This document shows positions 29,688 through 39,127 of a DNA stretch of 64,000 nucleotides, piece by piece; the first letter of the stretch is position 1; each line of letters starts with the position of its first letter. The DNA comes from Pseudozyma flocculosa PF-1 (taxonomy: Eukaryota > Basidiomycota > Ustilaginomycetes > Ustilaginales > Ustilaginaceae). The stretch lies in NCBI RefSeq assembly GCF_000417875.1, contig NW_006920874.1, forward strand, positions 440,594 to 504,593, in the 5' to 3' direction. Below the pieces are notes generated by a model, which was not told the DNA's origin, did no database searches, and worked only from the letters and a program-made list of their open reading frames with translations. Both the position numbers and the translations under genes were made by a program.

Positions 29688-31883
29688 GTTTGCTTGGTGG
29701 GCTGGGTTGGGTTGGTGGTGGGTCTGGTTGGAGGCTGTGGGTATGGTGTCGAAGCTTGAAGGTGTTGCTAACGTGAGACTTGGCGAGGTCGATGGTCGGA
29801 GGTGGTGGTGATGGTGGGAAGGGAAGGAGAAAGAGAGGGAAAAGGGGGGAGGAGAAGTCAGATGAGGGCAAGGAGGGCTGGACGCCCTCTCCTTTTGGAC
29901 GCGAGGCTGGGCTCGCCCGCCCTGCCTGCTCGGCCTGGCCCAACCCGGGCTGTCTGGCTGGCCGCCCCCTCTGTCCTCTGCTGCCCGAAAAAGGCGCGCG
30001 CCTGCATGGAAACCGGCTGCCCTCTTGGCTGGCAGGCCCTGCGTGCGTGGGTGTTGCTGCTGCTGCTTGCACGCCGTCTCGTCGTTGGTTGCCCGCCTCT
30101 GCCTTTCCACCCGGAGGCTCTCGTCTCTCCTCCCGCCGCAACGAGACGCTGCCTTCGTCGTCCTAGCCTGCTGGCCCCTTTGCTCTTTGCCGGCATAGCC
30201 TCCAAACACGGCCGCCGCCCAGCCGCAGGGTGTGAGCATCTCTAATTCACGCCGTCGATTTTCCAGGGTCCCCTCGTCCCGGCTTTGCCCCTTTGACCCA
30301 GTTGAGCGCGGCGTTGGCAGGGGCCTCGGCCGACTGCTGCCTGCGTGGCATTCTATCTCGAATCTGGGGTCAATGGTCTCGGGCCTTGTTGAACCTTGCC
30401 TCTTCACCACCATCATGACCACGTCGTCGTCGCATCCATCGCGCGTCGTTCCGGTGTCGAGTCAGGGAATAGGAAGCCTCCAGTTCGGATTCTCCCTCGT
30501 CGCGACCACCACTAAAGGGGCGAGGTCGGGCTATGAAGCGACCGCAGCAGCGAGATGGCATCTGCTCTTCCGTTGCCGTGCCTGTTGAATCGAGAGAGCG
30601 TGGTCAGCATGTCCTCGTCAGCTGCCACCTCTGCCCTGGAACGGAGGTTGCGAGGGGCATCGCGAGTGGCAGCAGGCTGGAGAGGCGGCGACGAGACTCC
30701 CGGCCGCCGACGACGACGGCCCAGCCCAGCCCAACCAAGCTGAGCCCCGTTGAGTTGGCCCAGGCGCAGTCGAGGGGATGCCTCCACCTGCAGCCGACCC
30801 GTTTTTTGACGTGACCCCGGCGTGCCCCACCCAACCGCCCTGCGCCCGTCTGCCTTGAGCCTGGCCTGCTCGAGGCCTGCCTCGTGCTCGCGACCTCCCC
30901 CGCCCTGGCTGCCTGCCTGCCTGCTTGGCTCGAGATGGCCGCCCGTCGCGCTCCAGCTCCAGCTCCATCTCTCCCGCCCGTCGGCCTGGCCTCGCTCCTG
31001 TACGCTAACAGACAGAAAGGCGGCGGCGAAAGACAGCAGCAGGGATCGGTGCAACGATGGCAAACGGTACGGGGACTGGCCGGATGGGATCGTCGATGCA
31101 CCCAGGTAGCGAAGGGACGCTCGACGCTCGCTCCTCGCCAGCTCGCGCCAGAAGAGAGGCGCGGGTAGGGCCCACAGGCGAAAAAGGAAAATGCAGGCAG
31201 GCAGGTCGCCGCCACGCGTTGAGAAAAAAATAACGGGAGAGCGTCGGATCACAACCAGCGAGCCAGCCTGCGGGGCAAGGGGGGAAAAAAATCACGTTCA
31301 CCTCGTTTTGATCCGCCATGGCAGATTTCACTCTCCCGTGATTTTTTTTTCCCCCGCCCGCGTCAGTAGTCCTCGCAGAGCGCAGTCAACGAGCCATTGC
31401 ATCTTCCGACGAGCAGATCGCCCTCGCCGGCGTGCAGCTGGCATCAGCGGCCGGCCAGTACAGCCGCACCTCCGTCTCCCATTTCCGCGCGGATGGAGTC
31501 ATTCAGAGCAGTACAGAGAATAGCCGGCCCGGGCCGGCAGCGACAGCGATGGAGAGCAGGCGGCGACCGCGAGACGCGAACTCGCCACTCGGCCGGAGCA
31601 CGACGTTTGCGCGCAGTGGCCTGGCGCAAGGACGCTGCAGATGTCGTTTGCCTTGGTCCCGTCCCCTCGGATGCCCTCGGTAGTAGGCCCTCGTCGCCGA
31701 CCGCAGCTGTGCGCGGTGCGGCACAGGTGCAGTGCCAGTTTGGTCTTCAGTGGTGGTGCTGCGCTGGTGGTCGTTTGCGACCGTCTTGACGGCCGACCGC
31801 GACGGGCAGTGCCGGCGGTCACAGCCTCTTTCTCGCAGTATGGCGGTCGCTGGCGTGGTCAACGTCTCCACTCCTCCCTAGCC
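29688..31883. other. Intergenic upstream of histone H1
   Basis: Promoter side of H1; the minus strand is C+T rich from about 29750 to 29880. AGGC/GCCT-rich words occur at 30720-30970. A/T-run inverted repeat at 31222-31355 is listed separately. No gene supported. Confidence 0.5.
31279..31355. repeat. Inverted repeat with long A/T runs
   Basis: Left arm 31279-31296 is six G, seven A, then TCACG; right arm 31337-31355 is CGTGA, nine T, five C, i.e. its near-perfect inverse, separated by a 40-nt loop. A third related copy, A7 then TAACGGGAGAG, lies at 31224-31241 and matches the inverse of 31331-31350 (CTCTCCCGTGA then T-run). The element stands out as A/T-run-rich in GC-rich surroundings. Confidence 0.7.
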
Positions 31884-32174
31884 TCACTTCACTGCCTTGC
31901 GGAACGGCCATCTGAGGGAGGCCAGCTTGCTTCTCCGTTGCAGGCCGTGGCCAGACTGGTCGGATGCTGGCTGAGCTGGTCGACCTCGTTGCTCGGTCGC
32001 AGTGACACCGACCTTGGCGGAGGTGGTCTCGGCCAGCTGCCTCTGCTGCTGCCACTCGCGATCGCGTTTGAGCAGCTCTTCGCTGCTCACTCGGAGGCTC
32101 GGATCAAGGACCTTTACGCCGCCAGCCGGGACCAGCAACGAGCGCGGCGTACAGGCGCAGCCCTTGCCACTCAT
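31884..32174 (-). CDS. Small conserved-looking hypothetical protein, 96 aa
   Basis: ATG at 32174, TGA at 31884-31886. The protein begins MSGKGCACTPRSLLVPAGG, continues VKVLDPSLRVSSEELLKRDR and EWQQQRQLAE, then a basic tail ending WPFRKAVK. Codon third positions are mostly G or C through the first two thirds, like the confirmed genes, and the upstream in-frame extension loses that bias, which favours this start. No signal peptide or membrane segment. I do not recognise a family. It could instead be a chance ORF; the tail may be replaced by an unseen exon. Confidence 0.42.
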   Translation of the reverse strand: MSGKGCACTPRSLLVPAGGVKVLDPSLRVSSEELLKRDREWQQQRQLAETTSAKVGVTATEQRGRPAQPASDQSGHGLQRRSKLASLRWPFRKAVK

Positions 32175-32886
32175 GACCGTACCAGGCCAGGGCGGCGGCA
32201 ACGGACTGAGGCCGCGCCAGTCGGTGCGCAAGCAGTGAGTGCGTGCGTGACCTAGCCTCGCGGGTACGCCCTGGAAAGTGAGGCCGCTGTGCGTTTCAGA
32301 GCGGCAGAGTGGCGGACAAAGCAGAGCGATAGACAGCCCAGGGATGACGGCGATGCTGTGGCGTCTAGGCCGATGGGTGATGGAGAGTCGAGGGAAAGCA
32401 TCGGGACGGATAGAGGTGGAGCTGGCAAGATGCCTTCTTCGGCTCCGTGGTCGTTCCGGCTGGGGATCTTTGCCCTCCCGATTTTTGGAAGGTATCCGAA
32501 TCGGGAAATGTTGCCAGGCCGATTGGACTGCCCCGCTGGCTGAAGCTTGCTGGCTCTCGAGCCAACTCGCAAAGCCCACAGCAACAGCAACAGAAGCACC
32601 GGCGGCCGAGTGCGGGCGGAAAGCGCATCGCCGCTCAGACCTCTTGCAGCTGCTCACCATCTTCTCGCTCGCTATCTCGCAACCTCTCTGGCCCCTCCGG
32701 CAACCGGCAGCACCACACTCGCTACCTCATCCAACTCGCCGACAACCCGGTCGACACCGACAGGCGCCGCATTGCGGAGAAGGCCGCGGCTGGACATCTC
32801 GCTCACCTCTTCACAGACGCAACATCACTTGCGGTTCCTAGCCCGCCTTTCCACTCACCGCCTCTGAACCAGCGTGGCCGCACAAG
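32175..32886. other. Divergent promoter region upstream of APM1
   Basis: Lies between the small minus-strand ORF and APM1. The last 150 bases before the APM1 ATG are C+T rich on the plus strand. No gene seen. Confidence 0.45.
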
Positions 32887-34931
32887 ATGACGTCCCTTAT
32901 CGCCATCGTTGACATCAAGGGCAAGTCCCTCATCCAGAGGTCGTATCGCGACGATGTGGCGCCGTCGACCGTGGAAAAGTTCCTGCCGCTGCTGCTCGAC
33001 ATGGAGGAGGAGGCCGGCGGCAGCGCCATCAGCCCCTGCTTCACCTCCGAGGGCGTCAACTACATGTTCATCAGGCACAACAATCTCTACCTCTTGGCGC
33101 TCTCGCGGCGCAACAGCAATGCCGCCGAGGTGCTCATCTTCCTCCACAAGCTCGCATCGGTGCTCGAGGAGTACTTCAAGGAGCTCGAGGAGGAGTCGAT
33201 CCGCGACAACTTTGTCATCATCTACGAGCTCCTCGACGAGATGATGGACTTTGGCTATCCTCAGACGACCGAGAGCAAGATCCTGCAGGAGTGAGTCTCG
33301 ATCTATCGGCCATGCTCTCGTCGAGGTGCCATGTGTGCGCGCAGGTCGGTGGCCCGCACAACTGACCGCTCCTTGATCACCACCTGTATTCACCTCTGCT
33401 GCCGCTGCCGTCACCGCCAGATACATCACGCAAGAATCGCACAAGCTCGAGGTGCAGGTCCGCCCACCTATGGCCGTCACCAACGCTGTGTCGTGGCGAT
33501 CCGAAGGCATCCGGTACCGCAAGAACGAGGTCTTCCTCGATGTCGTCGAGTCCGTCAACCTGCTGGTCAACGCCAACGGCAACGTCGTCCGGAGTGAGAT
33601 CCTGGGCGCCATCAAGATGAAGTGCTATCTCAGCGGAATGCCCGAGCTGCGGCTGGGCCTCAACGACAAGGTCATGTTCGAGAACACGGGGCGAGGTGAG
33701 TGGACTGCCGAGCCAGTTGGACCTTCGAGGACCTCAACAGGTTCAGCGACTGATCCGCGTCCGACCTGCCTCGCGCGCGCACTCCACAGCGGCAAGGGGC
33801 AAGGCGATTGAGATGGAGGACGTCAAGTTCCACCAATGTGTCCGCCTCTCGCGCTTCGAAAACGACCGGACCATCTCGTTCATCCCGCCCGACGGCGAGT
33901 TTGAGCTGATGAGCTACCGGTTGAGCACCCAAGTCAAGCCGCTGATCTGGGCCGAGGCCATCATCGAGCGGCACGAGGGCAGCAGAATAGAGTTCATGGT
34001 CAAGGTGAGCGCCCCGCCATGAACGAGATGCTCTAGAGTCCGCTACGAGGCTCCCAGCAAACCATCGCTGACACCACAACGCGAACCCACGCCATTCTTC
34101 GCTGACCAAACCGACAGGTCAAGGCTCAGTTCAAGCGACGCTCGACTGCCAACAACGTCGAGATCCACATTCCCGTGCCCGACGACGCCGATACGCCAAA
34201 GTTCCGCGTAAGTAGCAGCCACGAGCTGCGGTCGTGCGTGGTGCCGCATGCCACAGGCATATCGCGAGCTGGGCTGACGGCTGAACGCTCCTCGCCATTG
34301 CTATCTGCCTCTGACACCTGCAGGCGGCGACGGGCTCGGTCAGCTATGCGCCGGAGAAGTCGGCGATGGTTTGGAAGATCAAGCAGCTGGGCGGAGGCAA
34401 GGAGTTTCTCATGCGGGCGCACTTTGGCCTGCCAAGCGTCAAGAACGGTGAGTGTCGCTGGCTTTGGCAAAGACGAGATCCTTGCGATGTCCCTCGTTGC
34501 TGAACCCTCGTTGCTGAACCCTCGTTGCTGAACCCTCGTTGCTGAACCCTCGTTGCTGAACCCTATCTCGCGCTGCCAAACCCCTGCCGCCCCGCTTCCC
34601 CTTCGGACACGGCAGAGGAGATGCTCGACCGCCGGACGCCGATCAGCGTCAAGTTCGAGATCCCCTACTTTACCGTCTCGGGCATCCAGGTGCGGTACCT
34701 CAAGATTGTCGAGAAGAGCGGATACCAGGCACTGCGTACGTTCGACCTCGCGCGTTCTCTCTGGCACAGCTCGAGGCTCAGCGCTGATGTCCTTCCTGCC
34801 TCTCTCCCTACCACCCTTCTTTGCTCGCCTCCGGAATAGCCTGGGTACGCTACATCACACAGCACGGCGAGTACGATCTGCGCACGCAGAGCGAGAAGGC
34901 CTCGGCGCGGCTTGCTCCCTTTTCGGCATGA
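32887..34931 (+). CDS. APM1: AP-1 clathrin adaptor complex, mu subunit
   Basis: Seven exons: 32887-33290, 33421-33695, 33790-34004, 34118-34207, 34324-34447, 34616-34735, 34840-34931; 439 aa, the usual length for AP mu chains. The N-terminal longin domain (about 1-140) reads MTSLIAIVDIKGKSLIQRSY, with FIRHNNLYLLA and the FKELEEESIRDNFVIIYELL helix. The C-terminal mu-homology domain starts near VSWRSEGIRYRKNEVFLDVV, with GRAARGKAIEMEDVKFHQCV, SFIPPDGEFELMSYRL, ISVKFEIPYFTVSGIQVRYL and PWVRYITQHGEYDLRT, all close to AP1M sequences across eukaryotes. It recognises YxxPhi sorting signals at the trans-Golgi network and endosomes. The 'ARGK' loop and PW-VRY spacing favour AP-1 over AP-2/AP-3. Intron 5 carries a 14-bp minisatellite. 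Confidence 0.96.
34491..34560 (+). repeat. 14-bp minisatellite, five perfect copies, in APM1 intron 5
   Basis: Unit CCCTCGTTGCTGAA repeated five times without mismatch, followed by a partial CCCT. It lies inside the intron 34448-34615 and inflates it to 168 nt. Confidence 0.95.
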
Positions 34932-35649
34932 GGTGAAGTCGACAGTAGCTGGGCGAAGTACGGGTTCGGATGCTCAGTTATCCGGCTTGGCAGCGCGAAG
35001 ACCGGCAGACGGGGGATGGCGTGTTGCTGGCGAGCTGCTGCGCCACGGCTCTACTTGCAATCGACCGAGCATGACCGATTGCTGCGGCGTAACTGAGCGA
35101 GCGGCCTGGAGCCATGGAGCGTTTCGGACGTGTGAGCTGACGGCCGAGGCGAGTGTACCGGCCGAGATTGTCGAAGGGCTGCCGCCTCCACTCGTCGGCG
35201 TCTTGCCAGGCCAGGCCAGGCCGGGCCGACCCCTGCAGCGGCGAGGTGAGGCAGATTGACCGGCGGCGGCGGCTTCGAGGGGGTGGGGAGAAGCGGGCCG
35301 GCAGAGGAGAACCCTGCCCACCCTAGCCTCTCGCCATCTAGGCGTCATCGTCTCGTCTCGCCTGGCCTAGCTCGTGCCCGGATTGAGGGCAAGCCAAGGT
35401 CCAGCGGAAGACCCGGCGTCATCGTGTCTCACGGACGGACACGGACGGACACGGATGCAGCCTCGATGGGGCACCTCCCACCTAGCGGCCAGCTCGGGAA
35501 GGGCGGGCTTGATCCCCAATAGCTATATAGATCGGGAGCACTTCTTCGTCTCCCTGGTGCGCCGCTCATCAATCCACCCAACGGCACAGCACAGCACAGC
35601 GATCCCCTGTCAAACTGAAACAAGGACATAAGCACGACCGACCGACACG
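34932..35649. other. Promoter region of phenolic acid decarboxylase
   Basis: No gene seen. AGGCC words at 35207-35230; direct repeat ACGGACGGAC twice at 35431-35450; CCAAT-like CCCCAATAG near 35514-35522 and a TATA-like box just after it. Confidence 0.55.
35523..35530 (+). promoter_or_regulatory. TATA-like box of the phenolic acid decarboxylase gene
   Basis: CTATATAG about 120 nt before the ATG at 35650, right after a CCAAT motif (about 35515-35519). Position fits a fungal core promoter; TATA-like strings are rare in this GC-rich sequence. Confidence 0.5.
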
Positions 35650-36437
35650 ATGATCTGGCCACAGGAATCCCAGCAGACAAAGGAGGCGTTCGAGCGCGAC
35701 ATTGCCAACCGACACCTCGTCTACTTCTACAACGCCAAGAACCCGCAGACGGGCGCAGACGAGAAGTGGAAGTACGAGATGTGGTTCCACTCGCACGACC
35801 GTATCGTCTACCACATCCACGGAGGTGAGCGAGCGAGCAGGCGGCGAGCCGAGCCCAGCGGAGGGCGAGCAGATCAGAGCTGCCTGTGCGCCACGTTGGG
35901 ACCAACGGATCGCTGACAAGTGGGGGCGCGGTCGTTCGTTCCTCGTTGCGTTGCTCGGGCCGCCGCGCTTCAGGTCCCATGGCCGGCCGTATCAACTACC
36001 AGAAGGCAGACTACCAGTGCATCCGTGCGGGCGAGCTGTGGCAGTGCAACTGGCTCGAAGGTGTGTACGAACCTCTCCGAACCGACCCGCTGCCGTTCCG
36101 GCGCGCGCAGCATCCACGCTCACTGCCGACCCTCCGCTCGCCTCTCGCCCGCCCCGCCTGCGACCCGACAGAGACGGGGACGATCTGCTCGCTCGTGTAC
36201 GACATCCCCAACAAGAAGATCACGACGCTGCTCGGCTTCTCAAAGGGCCACTGGGAAGAGGCCGAGCAGGCGCACGGCGACAAGCGCAACCCGCACGACC
36301 TGGCGCGCTGGCGCAAGCTCGCCGAGATCGGAAAGCAGACCGACCGCCACCTCCTCCACGACCAGGCCGACATCGCCCAAGACTTCCGAGGCAGCGGCGA
36401 CCTCGAGGACATCAGCTACGACGATCCCGTCCTGTGA
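35650..36437 (+). CDS. Phenolic acid decarboxylase
   Basis: Exons 35650-35824, 35974-36060, 36172-36437; 175 aa, the normal length for this small beta-barrel family. It decarboxylates p-coumaric, ferulic or caffeic acid to 4-vinylphenols without cofactor. The family's active-site pattern is visible: HLVYFYN (the two Tyr of the bacterial enzyme), KWKYEMWFHSHDRIVYHIHG, GPMAGRINYQKADYQ with the conserved Arg, and NWLEETGTICSLVYD, whose Glu corresponds to the TEPTGT Glu of bacterial PadC. The C terminus has ITTLLGFSKGHWEE, then 'RWRKLAEIGKQTDRHL'. No signal peptide, so cytosolic. Inferred role: detoxifying plant hydroxycinnamic acids. A TATA-like box lies 120 nt upstream. Convergent with the HsbA gene 417 nt away. 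Confidence 0.9.
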
Positions 36438-36853
36438 TCCCGTGCTCGGCCCGCCCCGGGCCCGAGGCCGAGCAAGCCGTTTCGCGACCTCGATACTTCG
36501 ATCCGTCAGACAGTGCCACGACCTGGGCAGTGTGGGGGGGATCGTGCGCGTGCTTCCATTGCCAATGTCAGTACGAGAGGACGAGGGAGGGGGCGGTGGT
36601 GGGGAAGGGGAATGGGGGACGAGACGACTGGGGAATGGGAGAGGGGGGCGAGGGGGGCGAGGTTGTGGGAATGAGGGGAACTGGTGCGGACGGGACGAGG
36701 CCAGAAAGGGCCAAAGGGTCAAGAGTCTGGGGATGGTTCGGCTTGGTTTGCGGCGATGCCGGGATGAGAGCGGACGGCTTCGACGATGCTTCAGGCTTCC
36801 TGCGAAGACGTCTGGTGCGTCAAAGCGATCCGTGCGCTCCGCAAAGGGGCCGC

Positions 36854-37516
36854 TCAGGCGTAGGCCTTCTGGCCGCGGGTGATGTCGGCGACGATGGCGT
36901 TCTTGAGGGCAATAGCCTTGGCCTTCCTGGCGGCGGGCGTCTTGGCAACGGCGGCGTTGGCAAAGGTGTTGACGGCGGTGGCCATCTTGGAGACGTGGCC
37001 CTGAACAAGGCCGAGGACCATGGCCTTCTGGTAGTTGGGCTTGATGGCGATCAGGCGGTTGATGGCGATGGTGGCCGTCCTCTTGGACACCTGCAGCTTG
37101 CTGAGCACCTGGTCGGCCTGGGCGACCGAGACGACGCGCATGGCGCCGATGTCCTTGGTGGCCTTGTTGAGCGACGTGACCAGCTTGTCGACGTCGCCGC
37201 CCACGGCCAGGTCGGCAATGTAGTTGGTGCCGTCGGAAGACTGCAGGCTCTTGTTGAGGACGGCCAGCTTGGCGTTGACATCGTCGACATCCCTACGGCG
37301 CGGCGCGGCGCGTCACGGTCGCGCGGGTCGATGAGAAAAGAGATGGAGCGGAAAGAGGGGAGGACGAGGGTGAGCGGAAGATCTGCCGGTGCGAGCTGCG
37401 CAGATCCAAAGGCAAGCGGGCCCTTGCTCCTACACTCACCTGAGGACGGTGGCAATGTCAGCAATGACGAGGCTGACGAGGCAGGCAAGGGCAGCGAGGG
37501 TGATGAAGAACTTCAT
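36854..37516 (-). CDS. Secreted hydrophobic surface-binding protein A (HsbA) family
   Basis: Two exons on the minus strand, 37516-37440 and 37292-36854; 171 aa. Signal peptide MKFFITLAALACLVSLVIA, cut probably just before or after the following ADIA. The mature protein is helical, with regularly spaced Ala/Leu/Val and few aromatics (DVDDVNAKLAVLNKSLQ, LVTSLNKATKDIG, ATIAINRLIAIKPNY, MATAVNTFANAAVAKTP), the HsbA pattern. Known members are secreted, adsorb to hydrophobic surfaces and can recruit cutinase-like enzymes; a plant-surface role here is inference. A TATA-like TATATGAA sits about 170 nt upstream, and the leader has TTTGGGC repeats, consistent with a strongly regulated gene. Intron 37293-37439 (147 nt) ends in CCGTAG. 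Confidence 0.85.
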
Positions 37517-37554
37517 GGTGGGCTGTAGGTTTGGGCTTGGGGTTGTTGGTTTGG

Positions 37555-37589
37555 CTTTGGGCTTTGGGCTTTGGGCTTTGGGGCTTTGG
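37555..37589 (-). repeat. Heptamer repeat in the HsbA leader
   Basis: On the plus strand CTTTGGG is repeated about four times with one variant (CTTTGGGG). It lies 40-75 nt upstream of the ATG, so probably in the 5' UTR, where the transcript would read CCCAAAG repeats. Confidence 0.75.
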
Positions 37590-39127
37590 AGCTTGGTGCT
37601 GGTGCTGTAGCTGATAGAGGCTGTGAGAGATGAGTTGGTTGGATGATGATGAGAGAGGGAGGGAAATGGTTCCAGGCCTCGCCCTTCATATACCTCTCCG
37701 TCCTGGCCCCATCGTCGCCTTGACATCGCTGGGCAGACACTCGAGGTTGCAACGAGCAGCCGTGGCCCTCCCCCTCACTCTACAGCGGGAGGCGGCTCGC
37801 TGTCCTAGGCCGCTTCCAGCAGAGTCGCTGGGCAGCCTGTAGCCAGCGCCGCCACAGAGCACCAAGCTGCGTTGCTGGCGCACCACCGCTAGGCCCCCCC
37901 TCGTAGCAGCACTAGCGCAAGAGGGTCGGCAGCAGGTCGCCCTCGGTCGCGGCCAGGGCGGAATCGTCACATCGGTCAAACCTTGGTACAGTGGCGGCAT
38001 TGGACCAGGGGTCCGGAAGGTCAGAGAAGAGGCAGCGAGAGAGGGGCAGACCATCGTCAAGTCGTCGATATTGTTCCGATACACTCACTCGGCGGCGGGC
38101 GACCCCGAGCGAGGCGATGGTCGGGCCCTCGTACGCCCAGTCAAAATGGAGCTAGGGCGAACGTGCCGCCGACCAAGGGGGGGCAAGCGCCTGTAGGACG
38201 ATGGCCCGCGACTGCTGCCTATGGGATGGCAAAAGGTGCCACTGGCGCCTTGTAGGAGTAGCGCCAGGTATGTACAGTATTCTCCGGTGGCGCCGCAGGT
38301 CAAGCCAGGCCCATCCTTGGCGCCAGTCGACGCCCCATGCCCGTACCATTTCTTTGTCACGGGCAGCCGTTGGTCCGCAGGGAGGCCAAGCTGTTTGTCT
38401 GCACAAGCTCGAGCTTCCCTGAGTCGGGTAGGCACGAGCTCGATGGACGTCTGGCGGGCCGGCGAAGCCATCAGGGCGTCTGGTGTGCTGGCAAAGTCGG
38501 GGCAGGGGCGATGTGAGGTCAAGGCGGTGGACCGACGCGTCGGTCCCAACTACATACGTCCAGCCTAGACGGCTAAGTGCGGGTCGGGGAAGCTGGGAAG
38601 GCGGCGGACAATACGCTTGACCGGTGAGGCTACAGGATACCGCTACTGGTAGGCTTGGTGGGCGCTTCCACAGGCACGCCAGCATGCCAAGTCTTCCATG
38701 GGGGAGGCAGGGGCGAGCGCACCATGGTATGGAGCGCCAGCCGCGCCGCGCCGCGGTCGGTTTGACAGCTTCGGCTGAGTTGTCGGTCGCATCGTCGAGG
38801 CAAAGGCAACGAAAGGCAACGGCGCCGCTGCCTAAGTCCGAGGTTGGGGCGCTTCCCAGCTCCACATTAGATTGGTTGCCCCCCTTCTTCCTGACTCTCG
38901 ATCTATCCCATTCACCTCTCGACCCTCGCTCTAGAGTAGCCCGCCCACCCCCCGCCACCATCGCCATCACAAGGTCCATATAGTGAACACCCTCCCTTTT
39001 CTCACCGACATCGTCACATTCTAGTCGATCACCGAGCACGCACCTCTGCATCCCTTTGGTCTGACCCGTCGTCGCCCGCACTGGACGTCCGCCCACGCCC
39101 CCCCCCCCCCCCTTTTCCTTTGCCAGC
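37590..39127. other. Intergenic between HsbA and CFD1 (divergent)
   Basis: Divergent promoters at the two ends. Several GGCGCC palindromes cluster at 38244-38327, including the perfect 9-bp inverted pair ACTGGCGCC (38241-38249) and GGCGCCAGT (38319-38327). A 15-C run (39098-39112) ends 15 nt before the CFD1 ATG. No gene supported. Confidence 0.5.
37686..37695 (-). promoter_or_regulatory. TATA-like box of the HsbA gene
   Basis: Minus-strand GGTATATGAA, about 170 nt upstream of the ATG at 37516; one of very few A/T-rich strings nearby. Confidence 0.45.

Noticed and set aside
35702..37528. Plus-strand ORF (608 aa) running over the decarboxylase and HsbA genes
   Set aside because: Crosses introns of one gene and reads antisense through the other; out of frame with both motif sets.
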